From an uncultured Erythrobacter sp. (GTDB lineage: Bacteria > Pseudomonadota > Alphaproteobacteria > Sphingomonadales > Sphingomonadaceae), in contig NZ_CANMPJ010000001.1 of the NCBI RefSeq assembly GCF_947499705.1, positions 2,329,501 through 2,393,500 of the forward strand: a stretch of 64,000 nt of DNA, given 5' to 3'. This document shows, in pieces, positions 1 through 8,453 of the stretch (positions are counted from its first letter, which is position 1; every line of letters begins with the position of its first letter). The translations under genes were made by a program, and so were the position numbers. The notes under the pieces were generated by a model. That model saw nothing but the letters and a program-made list of their open reading frames with translations, was not told the origin of the DNA and did not search any database.

Positions 1-166
1 CGAACAGCAAGGCGAGCAAGATGCCTGGGAGACCGGTCAGACCGGCAATTCCCCAGGCGCAAACCGTAATAAAGATAGCCAGCAAAAGCCCCGGCACAGC
101 CCGGTTAACGACAGTCGCGATTTTCGCTGACGTGTGGTCTATCCGGGAATCCGGTGCAGAAGCCAT
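1..166 (-). CDS. N-terminal part of a putative YeiH-family (UPF0324) sulfate exporter, cut by window edge
   Basis: The frame opens with ATG at 166 and runs off the left edge, so only about 55 residues are visible. After a short polar N-terminus there is a hydrophobic stretch of transmembrane type (PGLLLAIFITVCAWGIAG) and then GLPGILLALLF, which resembles the start of the Cons_hypoth698/YeiH family of putative sulfate exporters. Its ATG overlaps the stop of the DUF6356 gene by one base (TAATG on the minus strand), so the two are probably translationally coupled. The family call rests on a short stretch and could be another polytopic membrane protein. If right, a sulfate exporter near a sulfatase-rich locus would make sense, but the link is inference. 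Confidence 0.45.
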   Translation of the reverse strand, partial: MASAPDSRIDHTSAKIATVVNRAVPGLLLAIFITVCAWGIAGLTGLPGILLALLF

Positions 167-432
167 TACAGGCTTGAGCCCTCTAGCGTCGACGCGTCAG
201 CCAAGGCTCTGTCGCCCCTGCGTTCCCCGCGATCGCGATTGACGACCATCCGATCATGCAACTCGCAGATCGCAGAGCTGCCGCTGCTCTTGAACCAGAA
301 TGGAAAGATTCCGTGCAACAGGCATGCAATCCCAGCCACGCACATGCGCAAGCCAAAGCTCATCGCCATCCCGAAATGTTCAAAATATGTTTCACCAACT
401 GCCGCGGGATGCTCGGTAAATAGTCGCTTCAT
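166..432 (-). CDS. DUF6356 family small membrane protein
   Basis: An 88-residue protein beginning MKRLFTEHPAAVGETYFEHF, followed by a hydrophobic segment (MCVAGIACLLHGIFPFWF) and ELHDRMV near the C-terminus. This is the pattern of the DUF6356 family, known to me mainly from sphingomonads and without an assigned function. A longer frame starts at 483, but ATG 432 is preferred because GAGGAA lies five bases upstream and the family begins with this MKRLFTEHP sequence. It is the first gene of a minus-strand pair with the putative exporter, and divergent from the Lrp gene; 433-560 is the shared promoter region. Confidence 0.7.
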   Translation of the reverse strand: MKRLFTEHPAAVGETYFEHFGMAMSFGLRMCVAGIACLLHGIFPFWFKSSGSSAICELHDRMVVNRDRGERRGDRALADASTLEGSSL

Positions 433-560
433 AAGTTCCTCGAAAATTCGTGGACCACCAAGCGCAAGCTCTAAAGGATCCACCCAAGGAAAGGTTTCTA
501 AATTTTCTTTGAAATTGGCCTGAAGATAGAATATTTATCTATCTATCGGAGATATTTCGA

Positions 561-1022
561 ATGGATAGCATCGATCGGAAGCTGTTGAGACTGCTTCAGG
601 AAGACTCCAGCTACACCGTGGCGGAGATCTCCGAGCGTATCGGAATCTCGTCAACTCCAGTCTGGAAACGTATCAAGCGGTTGGAGGAAAGCGGTGTTAT
701 TGCCAGTCGAGTTGTGCTGCTCGACTCCCAGAAAATCGGGCTAGGTCTCACCGGGTTTGTCCTGGTGCGAACCAACGACCATTCCGAAAAGTGGCTGCAA
801 CAGTTCGCCAATGTGGTTGAGAGCATCCCCGAGATCGTCGAAATGCACCGGATGGCCGGCGACGTGGATTACCTGTTGAAGGTCGTGGCACCGGACATCG
901 GCGGCTACGACGTAATCTACAAGCGGATCATCAAGCTGATCGATCTCCAAGATGTCAGTGCGAGCTTCTCGATGGAAGTCGTCAAGAGCACAACCGCCCT
1001 GCCATTAGACTATGTGAGCTAG
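561..1022 (+). CDS. Lrp/AsnC family transcriptional regulator
   Basis: A 153-residue protein of normal length for the family. The N-terminal winged helix-turn-helix is visible (MDSIDRKLLRLLQ, then VAEISERIGISSTPVWKRIKRLEESGVI) and the C-terminal half is an AsnC_trans_reg/RAM ligand-binding domain (VESIPEIVEMHRMAGDVDY). Such proteins usually sense an amino acid and form octamers. GGAG precedes the ATG at SD distance. Divergent from the DUF6356/exporter pair, which is the obvious candidate target. Ligand unknown. Confidence 0.9.
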   Translation: MDSIDRKLLRLLQEDSSYTVAEISERIGISSTPVWKRIKRLEESGVIASRVVLLDSQKIGLGLTGFVLVRTNDHSEKWLQQFANVVESIPEIVEMHRMAGDVDYLLKVVAPDIGGYDVIYKRIIKLIDLQDVSASFSMEVVKSTTALPLDYVS

Positions 1023-1097
1023 GGTCGCTCATGGGGAAGCCGAGCCTGCTGGAGCGCGACTGGTCAAGGTCCCGAGTAGCCGGGACTGGTGACCGAC

Positions 1098-2363
1098 TTA
1101 ACCCGCGGCGCGAGCGCGAATACGCCGCCGCCAAAGGATAAGTACGGCTGCAAGCAAAATGGCCGCCACTCCGACCGCGAACACCATGAGCGCTGTTGGA
1201 AGACGAGATGCAAAGGTCAGGCTATCCACATTGCCGTTCTTCCAGAATACCCACTCGCCTGCGATCTCGGTCGCCAGCATCGGGTCACCAGTCGACAGGA
1301 TCACAATTCCATCGCCTGTCGCCGGGTCCATTCGCGCTGCGGTGTTGATGGCTGGTTCATTGCTTCCGTCGTGACCGATGATGAAGTCACCGTGGTTATT
1401 TGACGCATACAGCATGACGCCAAGCCCCCAGATATCCGCGCCCAGTTCCGATGCGTGTGGCTTGCGCATCAAAGCTAATGTCTCTCCCGATAGGACCCGG
1501 TTCGAGGTCCCCGGCGCCTGCACCGCGATGAACTTGGCAAGGTCCTCCGATGTCGTGAACAGCGACGTGGCTGCAAGTGCGGTGTACCACCGAAAGGGCT
1601 CGGTTTTTCCATCTGGTCGAAAGTTCTCAGCAAGCCCTAACTCGATGGCGTTGTCGTGATCAAAGGTGGTTCGATCCATCTCGAGCGGCGCGAAGACCGC
1701 GCTCTGCATGAACTCGGGAAAGGGGGCCCCGGAAACCTCTTCGATCACGAGTTGCAAGAGCGAGTAGCTGCCGCCAGAATAGTTCCATCCGGAGCCAGGC
1801 TCGCTGCCCAAAATTGTCCTGCCATCATGGCTCGGCGATGCGTCCGTGGCCTTGGTCAACGATGCTTCGAGCGTCTGCCGGTCCTCTGCCCGGTCGAACC
1901 CGTCATAGCCCAATCCATCAGTGAGACCCGCAGTGTGGCTCATCAATCGCCGCACGGTCACGCCCGACGTATCGAATTCAGAATCCGGCATGTGCCAGCG
2001 TGCAAGATACCTCGAAACGGGGGCGTCGAGATCGATCTTTCCTTCTTCGACGAGGGTCATGATGCCCCACGCGGTGAGCCACTTGCTGAGCGATGCGACC
2101 TGGAAGACTGTTTGACTGTCGACCGCCTCACCTTTGGACAGGTGGAAGCCATCGGTCACAGTGCCTCCTTCCAGCAGGACGAAGCTGACATTTCCAAGGT
2201 TGCGGTGTTCCGCAATGTCCTTCGCTGCGAGTTCAAACCCTGCAGTGTCGCCAATTGGAGCAATGGGGTCGTGTCCCCAGCCACCATCCAACGCGGCGAA
2301 GACCAACCCACCCCAAGCCACGATTGCCACCACAAGCGCGAAGCCGAATCCTACGAGTTTCAT
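1098..2363 (-). CDS. Membrane-anchored serine hydrolase of the beta-lactamase (class C/PBP) fold
   Basis: 421 residues. An N-terminal transmembrane/signal segment (FALVVAIVAWGGLVFA) is followed by a Beta-lactamase (PF00144) domain with the SxxK nucleophile motif at about residues 91-94 (VASLSKWLTAW), a YSG at the YxN position (WNYSGGSYSLLQL) and HDG as the third motif (IGHDGSNEP). A C-terminal transmembrane helix (VFAVGVAAILLAAVLIL) ends in an Arg-rich tail, so the catalytic domain is probably periplasmic. ATG 2363 overlaps the stop of the DUF1772 gene (ATGA), so an in-frame upstream extension to 2465 is unlikely. Substrate unknown: esterase, peptidase and PBP-like activities all occur in the family. 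Replacement of the usual Asn by Gly in the second motif makes a true beta-lactamase less likely. Confidence 0.85.
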   Translation of the reverse strand: MKLVGFGFALVVAIVAWGGLVFAALDGGWGHDPIAPIGDTAGFELAAKDIAEHRNLGNVSFVLLEGGTVTDGFHLSKGEAVDSQTVFQVASLSKWLTAWGIMTLVEEGKIDLDAPVSRYLARWHMPDSEFDTSGVTVRRLMSHTAGLTDGLGYDGFDRAEDRQTLEASLTKATDASPSHDGRTILGSEPGSGWNYSGGSYSLLQLVIEEVSGAPFPEFMQSAVFAPLEMDRTTFDHDNAIELGLAENFRPDGKTEPFRWYTALAATSLFTTSEDLAKFIAVQAPGTSNRVLSGETLALMRKPHASELGADIWGLGVMLYASNNHGDFIIGHDGSNEPAINTAARMDPATGDGIVILSTGDPMLATEIAGEWVFWKNGNVDSLTFASRLPTALMVFAVGVAAILLAAVLILWRRRIRARAAG

Positions 2364-2869
2364 CCTTGCACCTGACCACTTGTGATGAGTGTAACGGCGG
2401 CGATGGTATAGAGCCCCCCAGTGACGATGCTGCCCACGAACCGCACGTGATTGAGCCGAGTCCACTCCCGGCCATACTCCAGCCAGTATGCGTGCGCCTC
2501 AGCCGAGGTGTGATCGAGTTTTTCAAGCTTGTCGTTCATCGGAACATTGCCGAAAACCGTCATCAGAAAGACGGTCGGCAGATAGACCAGAGGCGCAAGG
2601 ATCAGTGTCACGAGTGCAGCCCCTTCAAAAGCTATCAGGCTGTACACCGCGAAGAACACCGAGAAGACGGCGATCGACAGGATACCCGCAACGAACTGTG
2701 TTCTGATCACGTCGCGATTGATGTGCTGCATGGCCTCAATGCCGCCAGCGGGCTGCGTCTTGCACAATCCAGACATCACGAATTCAGAGAAGGCGGAAAA
2801 GACGCCGCCGACAACGGCGCTCCAAAGCGCGAGGAAGAAGCAAAAGTAGAGTGTCCAATCATAAGTCAT
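2360..2869 (-). CDS. DUF1772-like (anthrone oxygenase family) membrane protein
   Basis: A 169-residue polytopic protein with about four hydrophobic segments (TLYFCFFLALWSAVVGGVF; FVAGILSIAVFSVFFAVY; AALVTLILAPLVYLPTVFL; GSIVTGGLYTIAAVTLI). The GNVPMNDKLE motif in the loop before the last helix and the length fit DUF1772. Biochemical role is unknown for most bacterial members. It is upstream of, and translationally coupled by an ATGA overlap to, the serine hydrolase. Confidence 0.7.
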   Translation of the reverse strand: MTYDWTLYFCFFLALWSAVVGGVFSAFSEFVMSGLCKTQPAGGIEAMQHINRDVIRTQFVAGILSIAVFSVFFAVYSLIAFEGAALVTLILAPLVYLPTVFLMTVFGNVPMNDKLEKLDHTSAEAHAYWLEYGREWTRLNHVRFVGSIVTGGLYTIAAVTLITSGQVQG

Positions 2870-2946
2870 GGTTCGGTTTCCTTCGATTTGTCTGCTGAAA
2901 ATGGGAGCCGTCCAAAGCTCGACGGGTCGCCCCTCGGACAGTCAAT

Positions 2947-3840
2947 TTAAGCCGGTAGCCTGCTCTCTGATTTCCGGTCCGGCCCGGAATTGCTGAGAGA
3001 AGGTGCATCCCAGACGCCCGTAGCGGCGACATCGCGCGCATATTCGGCAAAGTCTTTTGGTGGGCGTCCAAGGGCTCGGTCGACGCCGTTGGTCAGGTGG
3101 GCATTGCGGCCGTCGAGGACCGTCGAAAACAGGTAGTCGAGCATCCAGACCACATCTTTCGGCGCACCCGATTTTGTAAGTTCTTCGATAAAGCCATCGT
3201 GCGGCACGTCGACATAGGCGATCTCGCGTCCGGCCGCGTTTGACAGTTCGGATGCGACGTCAGCGATTGTCATGAGGCGAGGGCCCGTGACTTCGTAGAT
3301 TTCGCCATTGTGGCCGTCTTCAGTAAGCGCTGCGACGGCGACATCAGCGATGTCGTCTGCATCCACGAAAGGCTCGGGCATGTCTCCGGCGGGCAAGGTG
3401 ATGGCCCCGCCAAGGACCATGTCGATAAAGGCGCCTTCGGAGAAATTCTGGTTGAACCAGCTGGCACGCACCACTGTCCATTCAAGGCCGCTGTCCTGCA
3501 CAATCTGCTCGCAGGCCTGAGCCTCTTTCTCACCTCGACCCGATAACAATACGAGGCGTCTCACGCCCTGCAATTTTGCGTGCCGGACAAGCGCCTCAAT
3601 GGCGTCAGTTGCTCCGGGCATAGCCAGGTCAGGCGAGTAGGTGATGTAGATGCTCGAAACGCCATCCAGGACGGCATCCCAGCCGCCTTCATCGTTCCAG
3701 TCGAATGCAGGAGCGGAACCTCGTGATCCGATCCGAACCGCATGCCCTTTGGCAGTCAGCCTATCGGCAATTCGCCTGCCAGTTTTTCCCGTTCCACCGA
3801 TCACCAGTGTGATCCGCTGATTTGTAGTTTGATCGGTCAT
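2947..3840 (-). CDS. NmrA-like NAD(P)-binding oxidoreductase
   Basis: 297 residues. The N-terminus carries a Rossmann dinucleotide-binding motif (LVIGGTGKTGRRIADRL), and the body resembles the NmrA/atypical short-chain dehydrogenase group (VRRLVLLSGRGEKEAQ; WTVVRASWFNQNFSEG). The classical YxxxK is not obvious, which is usual for NmrA-type proteins acting as redox sensors or on small quinone-like substrates. ATG 3840 is preferred over a TTG at 3867. It is divergent from nothing: the AraC regulator gene lies upstream on the same strand, with 92 bp between them, so it may be the regulator's target. No connection to the polysaccharide genes is evident. Confidence 0.8.
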   Translation of the reverse strand: MTDQTTNQRITLVIGGTGKTGRRIADRLTAKGHAVRIGSRGSAPAFDWNDEGGWDAVLDGVSSIYITYSPDLAMPGATDAIEALVRHAKLQGVRRLVLLSGRGEKEAQACEQIVQDSGLEWTVVRASWFNQNFSEGAFIDMVLGGAITLPAGDMPEPFVDADDIADVAVAALTEDGHNGEIYEVTGPRLMTIADVASELSNAAGREIAYVDVPHDGFIEELTKSGAPKDVVWMLDYLFSTVLDGRNAHLTNGVDRALGRPPKDFAEYARDVAATGVWDAPSLSNSGPDRKSESRLPA

Positions 3841-3932
3841 TTGCTTGTTCCCGTTTGTTAGAGACAAGCATGGATTAGGTGAGATGCCGAGCGCTCTCTT
3901 GCCTTAGGATGACAGCCTTTGTGCAGATCGCG

Positions 3933-4946
3933 TCACCGGCTTTCTGCCGCGCTCAATCGATAGGAACGGGGGGTCTCACCGGCCCACCGCTTGAACGCGC
4001 GCGTAAAGCCGCTTTGCTCAGCGAAACCGGTGAGAAAAGCGATTTCGACAAGCGGGAAATCCGTCGTTCGGAGCAGCCGCTCGGCCAATTCGCGCCGGGC
4101 CTGATCAACCAGTTCCTGAAAGACCGACCCATCATCCCCAAGCTTGCGTTGCAGCGTCCGCGCGCTCATCCCAAGAGGCTGAGCAACATCCGATAGTTTG
4201 GGAACACCGCCGCTGAGATTTTTCCCGATCACGGATTTCACCTGCAGTGATACAGGAATATCTGTTTTGATCTCGGCAAGCATCTCTTCGACACGCGCAT
4301 CAAAAAAGCGCGAGATCGCATCATCGCCAACAGCATTGGGCAAAGCCAATTCCTCGTTCGAAATGATTACCGCATTAATGCCTGCCCGATCTTCGAGCGG
4401 ACACCCCAGAAAATTCTCCAGGAATTCCCTGTCGCCGATGAACGCATGCGCGCACAGCGCTCGAACCGGCTTGAAATGGCGCCCCGAAGCTTCGCGGCAG
4501 ATGGCCGTGAAAGTCGCGAAAGTGGCTTCATTTGATAGCCTGGCGCCCATTGGTGCTTCATCTGTCAGCCGATGAAAGCGGATCTCTGTCGTTTGTTCGC
4601 CGCGCGTCATTTCGAGAGCTCTCACACGAGCAACGACGCCAATATAGCGCTGCGCACGATCCCATCCGTCCATCAGCGTAGGTGAGCTCTTCCAGGCAAG
4701 GCCGACAGCTCCAAGATCTTCGCACCGCATGGAAGCGCCCAGCTTGATGTGCGCTCTAGGGGCCCCATCCTCGGCCTGTGCTATTGTCTCAAGCAACCTG
4801 ACATAGTCTTCTTCAGCCACCATCGTGGCGAGATCGGGAGGGCTGTTCATGTCGAGCTTGCAGATCGCAAACAGGCTGGCTCGATCCAGGCTTTCTGGCG
4901 CCTGCTCAATGGCCTTGCGCGCATAGATGGAGGAAGCCTGAGACAC
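3933..4946 (-). CDS. AraC family transcriptional regulator (Arabinose_bd plus HTH_18)
   Basis: 337 residues, starting at a GTG. The N-terminal two thirds fit the ligand-binding domain found in OruR/ArgR-like AraC proteins (AHIKLGASMRCEDLGAVG; GCPLEDRAGINAVIIS). The C-terminus is a two-HTH DNA-binding domain (SDVAQPLGMSARTLQRKL and VEIAFLTGFAEQSGFTRAFK) ending with the typical WAGETPRSYR. Likely regulates the downstream NmrA-like gene or itself; the inducer is unknown. Confidence 0.9.
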   Translation of the reverse strand: MSQASSIYARKAIEQAPESLDRASLFAICKLDMNSPPDLATMVAEEDYVRLLETIAQAEDGAPRAHIKLGASMRCEDLGAVGLAWKSSPTLMDGWDRAQRYIGVVARVRALEMTRGEQTTEIRFHRLTDEAPMGARLSNEATFATFTAICREASGRHFKPVRALCAHAFIGDREFLENFLGCPLEDRAGINAVIISNEELALPNAVGDDAISRFFDARVEEMLAEIKTDIPVSLQVKSVIGKNLSGGVPKLSDVAQPLGMSARTLQRKLGDDGSVFQELVDQARRELAERLLRTTDFPLVEIAFLTGFAEQSGFTRAFKRWAGETPRSYRLSAAESR

Positions 4947-5324
4947 GCGCGATCAATAAGCGTTCACTAGCGCCGTTAAAAGGGGGCAGCCCGGACGCCC
5001 GCAAATGCGCTCTATCCTCCGCGCGTTTGATGCCACCAGCGTGGCTTGAGGCAAATGCACCTAACCTCCACACCGAGATTGCTTCGATGATCGATCAGCC
5101 ATTGGCCAGAGGTTCGTTTCAAAGCCAGACGCCAAATGGCTCTAGTGACATTCAGGAAAAGATGCGGTTGAAACGCCCGTTCTAGCCGTAGCAGCGGGCA
5201 TCGCTGGCCCAGTCCATAGTCGGTCAATATGCGCAACGAACATAGCGAAGAAGTGTCTTGCATCCCACTATGACACCGGTTACCAAACTTTGCGAAACGT
5301 CATCCAAAACGAAAGTGACATCTC
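4947..5324. other. Intergenic region, 378 bp, upstream of dhuI
   Basis: No convincing gene. A minus-strand frame of 83 codons (5012-5263) has a composition and sequence I cannot relate to any protein family and no good ribosome site. The only clear signal is the 15-base palindrome at 5271-5285 described separately. The region separates the unrelated AraC gene from the start of the polysaccharide locus. Confidence 0.6.
5271..5285 (+). promoter_or_regulatory. Predicted LacI-type operator TGACACCGGTTACCA
   Basis: The imperfect palindrome TGACACC/GGTTACCA is centred on CCGG, the hallmark CG-centred dyad of LacI-family operators. The identical 15-mer occurs at 19717 in the lacI-dctP divergent region, and a near copy at 51655. 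It ends 39 bp before the dhuI start, a position suited to repression. Confidence 0.7.
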
Positions 5325-5957
5325 ATGAAGATTGCATTGGTCGTCGAGAACAGTCAGGCCGGAAAGAGCGACATCATCCATGATGCGCTCACCTCAGTAG
5401 TAAAGCCTATGGGGCACGAGGTTTTCCATTACGGCATGTACACACCCGAGGACAAAGCGCACCTGACCTATCCGATGAATGGGTTGCTTTCCGGTGTTCT
5501 ACTCAATTCAGGCGCGGCCGATTTTGTCGTGACTGGATGCGGGACCGGCATGGGTTCGATGCTGGCATGTAATGCGATGCCTAACATCTTTTGCGGGCTC
5601 GTCATCGATCCGACAGACGCCTTTTTGTTCAGCCAGATAAACGCAGGCAATGCGATCGCCATGCCCTTTGCCAAGGGCTTTGGCTGGGCGGCGGAACTGA
5701 ACCTGCAGGACTGTTTTCAAAAGCTGTTCGAGACTGAGGCTGGCCTTGGCTACCCACGCGAGCGCGCCGAAGTCATGCGCACCAATCGCGGTGTTCTGGC
5801 CGACCTCAAAAAGGTCACCTGCCACGACATGCTTACCATCCTGAAGAACGCGGATCAGGAACTGTTGAAGACAGCCATATCGGGTGAACGGTTTGCCGAG
5901 TACTTCTATCCGAACTCGCAGGATGACGACATTAGCGCCTTCCTCAAGGACCTGTAA
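5325..5957 (+). CDS. dhuI: RpiB/LacA/LacB family isomerase, probable DhuI (4-deoxy-5-hexosulose uronate isomerase)
   Basis: 210 residues. The N-terminus (MKIALVVENSQAGKSDIIHD) and the glycine-rich VTGCGTGMGSMLACNAMPN segment mark the RpiB/LacAB sugar-phosphate isomerase fold. It is longer than RpiB (about 150 residues), as are the DhuI isomerases described from glycosaminoglycan degradation, which convert 4-deoxy-L-threo-5-hexosulose uronate to 3-deoxy-D-glycero-2,5-hexodiulosonate. The gene nine bases downstream encodes the next enzyme of that route (KduD/DhuD), which strongly favours DhuI over ribose-5-phosphate isomerase. A LacI-type operator sits just upstream. The window also carries the unrelated isomerase KduI for the same reaction. 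Confidence 0.75.
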   Translation: MKIALVVENSQAGKSDIIHDALTSVVKPMGHEVFHYGMYTPEDKAHLTYPMNGLLSGVLLNSGAADFVVTGCGTGMGSMLACNAMPNIFCGLVIDPTDAFLFSQINAGNAIAMPFAKGFGWAAELNLQDCFQKLFETEAGLGYPRERAEVMRTNRGVLADLKKVTCHDMLTILKNADQELLKTAISGERFAEYFYPNSQDDDISAFLKDL

Positions 5958-5966
5958 GAACACGAA

Positions 5967-6725
5967 ATGGCTAACTCAAATTTCGATCTTTCCGGCAAAA
6001 CCGCGATCGTTACCGGTGCGAACACCGGCATCGGACAGGGCATAGCCGTAGCTCTATCTGAGGCTGGTGCCGATATTGCGTTGGTTGCGCGAAGCGATGC
6101 CAGCGAAACAGCGTCAATGATCGCCGCCACCGGTCGCAAGGTGGCAATCATCGAAGCAGATCTTTCCACCACGGAGCCATGCCAGCGTATCATTTCCGAG
6201 ACCGTGTCTCAGTTTGGTCGTCTCGACATCCTGGTCAACAATGCCGGGATTATCCGGCGCAACGATGCCCTGGATTTTACCGAGGATGACTGGGATGCGG
6301 TGATGGACACCAATCTCAAGGTGCTGTTCTTCCTCAGTCAGGCTGCAGGGCGCCATATGGCAGAGCATGGCCGTGGCTCGATCATCAACATCGCCTCAAT
6401 GTTAACTTTCCAGGGTGGAATCAGAGTGGCGAGCTACACTGCGTCAAAGAGCGGTGTGGGCGGGCTGACTAAGCTGCTCGCCAACGAATGGGCGGGCAAA
6501 GGCATCACGGTAAACGCGATTGCGCCTGGTTACATCGCGACCAACAACACTGCTGCTCTTCAAGCAGACGAGGCCCGCAACCGGCAGATTCTCGAGCGTA
6601 TTCCCGCTGGACGCTGGGGCGAGCCATCAGATTTGGGCGGCGCGGCCGTATTCCTTGCCTCTGATGCCGCACGCTATGTGCAGGGTCATATCCTTGCTGT
6701 GGATGGCGGCTGGCTCGCGCGATGA
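5967..6725 (+). CDS. kduD: 2-deoxy-D-gluconate 3-dehydrogenase / 2-keto-3-deoxygluconate dehydrogenase (SDR)
   Basis: 252 residues, the usual KduD length. Classical short-chain dehydrogenase motifs are present: cofactor site TGANTGIGQG, NNAG, catalytic Ser in NIASMLTFQGG, and YTASK. It reduces 3-deoxy-D-glycero-2,5-hexodiulosonate to 2-keto-3-deoxy-D-gluconate in the cytoplasm. It lies nine bases behind dhuI and is surely cotranscribed, so it should share the LacI-type operator. Specificity within the SDR family is assigned from overall resemblance to KduD and this context. Confidence 0.85.
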   Translation: MANSNFDLSGKTAIVTGANTGIGQGIAVALSEAGADIALVARSDASETASMIAATGRKVAIIEADLSTTEPCQRIISETVSQFGRLDILVNNAGIIRRNDALDFTEDDWDAVMDTNLKVLFFLSQAAGRHMAEHGRGSIINIASMLTFQGGIRVASYTASKSGVGGLTKLLANEWAGKGITVNAIAPGYIATNNTAALQADEARNRQILERIPAGRWGEPSDLGGAAVFLASDAARYVQGHILAVDGGWLAR

Positions 6726-7097
6726 CATGATCTTCCTCGCACCCTGCCGAAATTAGAACGGCCGCCGCTATCGGCACGGTCGTATTCAAATGCGATAGCG
6801 AGCACGGATGCGGGAATAAAGAGACGCAGATCTCTTGACGATACAGATAGGGGTACTTTCTCCTTCGTTGTAGCGGATCTTCGAGCGGCAAAGGCAGCAC
6901 ACTCGGTTGCCTCGCTGGCGTTCGATGCATGCAACTAACAACGACTTCGATAGATTTACGCGTCCAGTATCATAGCTGCGCCGACCCTTCGCTCATTGTG
7001 CAGCATCTGGCAGTTTCTTGCGTGACAATTTGCGACAAGTCGTTGCTTGTATTTGCTGGTTACCCATGATTTTCTGAAGGTGAGCGAAGGGGGTCGC
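6726..7097. other. Intergenic region, 372 bp, between kduD and the DUF1800 gene
   Basis: I see no gene, RNA or clear terminator here. The stretch must hold the promoter of the DUF1800-DUF1501 pair, but neither of the two recurrent motifs of this locus is present. Confidence 0.5.
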
Positions 7098-8453
7098 ATG
7101 TCTGATCATTCATGGACTATTGCCGCGACGCGGTTTGGCTATGGCCATCGACCATCAGACCCGCTCAACGGCTCACCAAAAGCGTGGCTGACAAGGCAAG
7201 TCGAAGACTACGATCCGGATCCAGTTTTGCTTTTAGACCTGCCTGGTTCGGGACCAATTGCCCGGCAGTATGGCGCGTTCCGCCGTTTGCGCGGTGAGGA
7301 TGAAGAAACCAAACGCTCTGCCCGGCGCGAATTGCGCGGCCATTTGCGCGACGCGATCAGCGCACGGATTGAACTGGCGGTTCACACTTCGTCGCCATTT
7401 GCCGAGCGGCTGGTCCATTTCTGGGCCAACCATTTCGCGGTCTCCACTGAAAAACCAGGTGCAGGACCGCTCGCGGGCAGCTTTGAAGCGGAATCGATCC
7501 GGCCAAACATCTTCGGCCGTTTTTCCGACATGCTACGAGCCGCTGAAACCCATCCGGCCATGCTGATCTATCTGGATCAGGCGCGGTCCATCGGACCTAA
7601 TAGCCGCCGCGGACTGGCTGCCGCACAGCGCGGCAGGCGGCGAGCCGGCCTGAATGAGAACCTCGCGCGTGAGATACTGGAATTGCATACGCTAGGCGTG
7701 CGTTCCGGGTACACTCAGGCTGATGTAACGAGCTTCGCCAAAGCGCTGACAGGCCACACGGTTCCCGTCTTGCGGCGAAATCGCGGCGGCGGAAATCGCA
7801 CATATGCCTTTGTCGCACCGCTGCATGAGCCAGGGTCCAAAACTGTACTCGGGACAACCTACCGCGAGGATGGCGCGCGTGAGGCGTTGCGCATTCTGGA
7901 CGATCTGGCCGTCCATCCAGCAACAGCAAAGCATATCGCGACCAAGTTGGCGCGGCATTTCTCCGCCGATGATCCGCCGCCTTCGCTGGTGAGCAGACTG
8001 GAGCAGAGTTTTCTGAATACAGGCGGCGATTTGCAGGCGTTGACGCTGGCCCTGATAGAGGCACCAGAGGTCTGGCAGGCAGAACGCCAGAAATTCCTTA
8101 GTCCATGGGAGTGGAGCATTGCGTCGCTGCGTGCAATTGAGGCGGATCAATACGATCCATTTCGCGTCCGGCGCGTGATGATCCGCTTGGGACAGGACCT
8201 ATGGAAGCCCGGGTCTCCAGCAGGTTTTAGCGACAAGGCATCGGCCTGGGCTGCACCTGAATCGCTTCACCGGCGCGTGGAAGCGGCGCAGACGATCGGC
8301 AGGCGCGGTTCACGGCTGGATGCGAGAACCCTCGCCCCGCTGCTTTATCCCGGGGCATGGAGCGAGAATAGCGCAACGGCGGTTGCGCGAGCGGAAAGCC
8401 CGGAACAGGCAATGGCACTGATGTTGGCAAGCCCGGAGGCAATGTGGCGATGA
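7098..8453 (+). CDS. DUF1800 domain-containing protein
   Basis: 451 residues. The family pattern is clear: an N-terminal ATRFGYGHRP, then LVHFWANHFAVST, LIYLDQARSIGPN, NENLAREILELHTLGV and YTQADVTSFAKALTG. ATG 7098 is chosen over an earlier in-frame ATG at 7047 because GAAGGGGG lies just upstream and the family begins near ATRFGYG. No signal peptide is evident. It overlaps the DUF1501 gene by ATGA. DUF1800-DUF1501 pairs are widespread, commonly near exported carbohydrate-active proteins, and their biochemical role is not established. Confidence 0.9.
   Translation: MSDHSWTIAATRFGYGHRPSDPLNGSPKAWLTRQVEDYDPDPVLLLDLPGSGPIARQYGAFRRLRGEDEETKRSARRELRGHLRDAISARIELAVHTSSPFAERLVHFWANHFAVSTEKPGAGPLAGSFEAESIRPNIFGRFSDMLRAAETHPAMLIYLDQARSIGPNSRRGLAAAQRGRRRAGLNENLAREILELHTLGVRSGYTQADVTSFAKALTGHTVPVLRRNRGGGNRTYAFVAPLHEPGSKTVLGTTYREDGAREALRILDDLAVHPATAKHIATKLARHFSADDPPPSLVSRLEQSFLNTGGDLQALTLALIEAPEVWQAERQKFLSPWEWSIASLRAIEADQYDPFRVRRVMIRLGQDLWKPGSPAGFSDKASAWAAPESLHRRVEAAQTIGRRGSRLDARTLAPLLYPGAWSENSATAVARAESPEQAMALMLASPEAMWR

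Noticed and set aside
5012..5263. Minus-strand frame of 83 codons upstream of dhuI
   Set aside because: No recognisable family, unusual composition, no good ribosome site, and it nearly abuts the operator; treated as non-coding.
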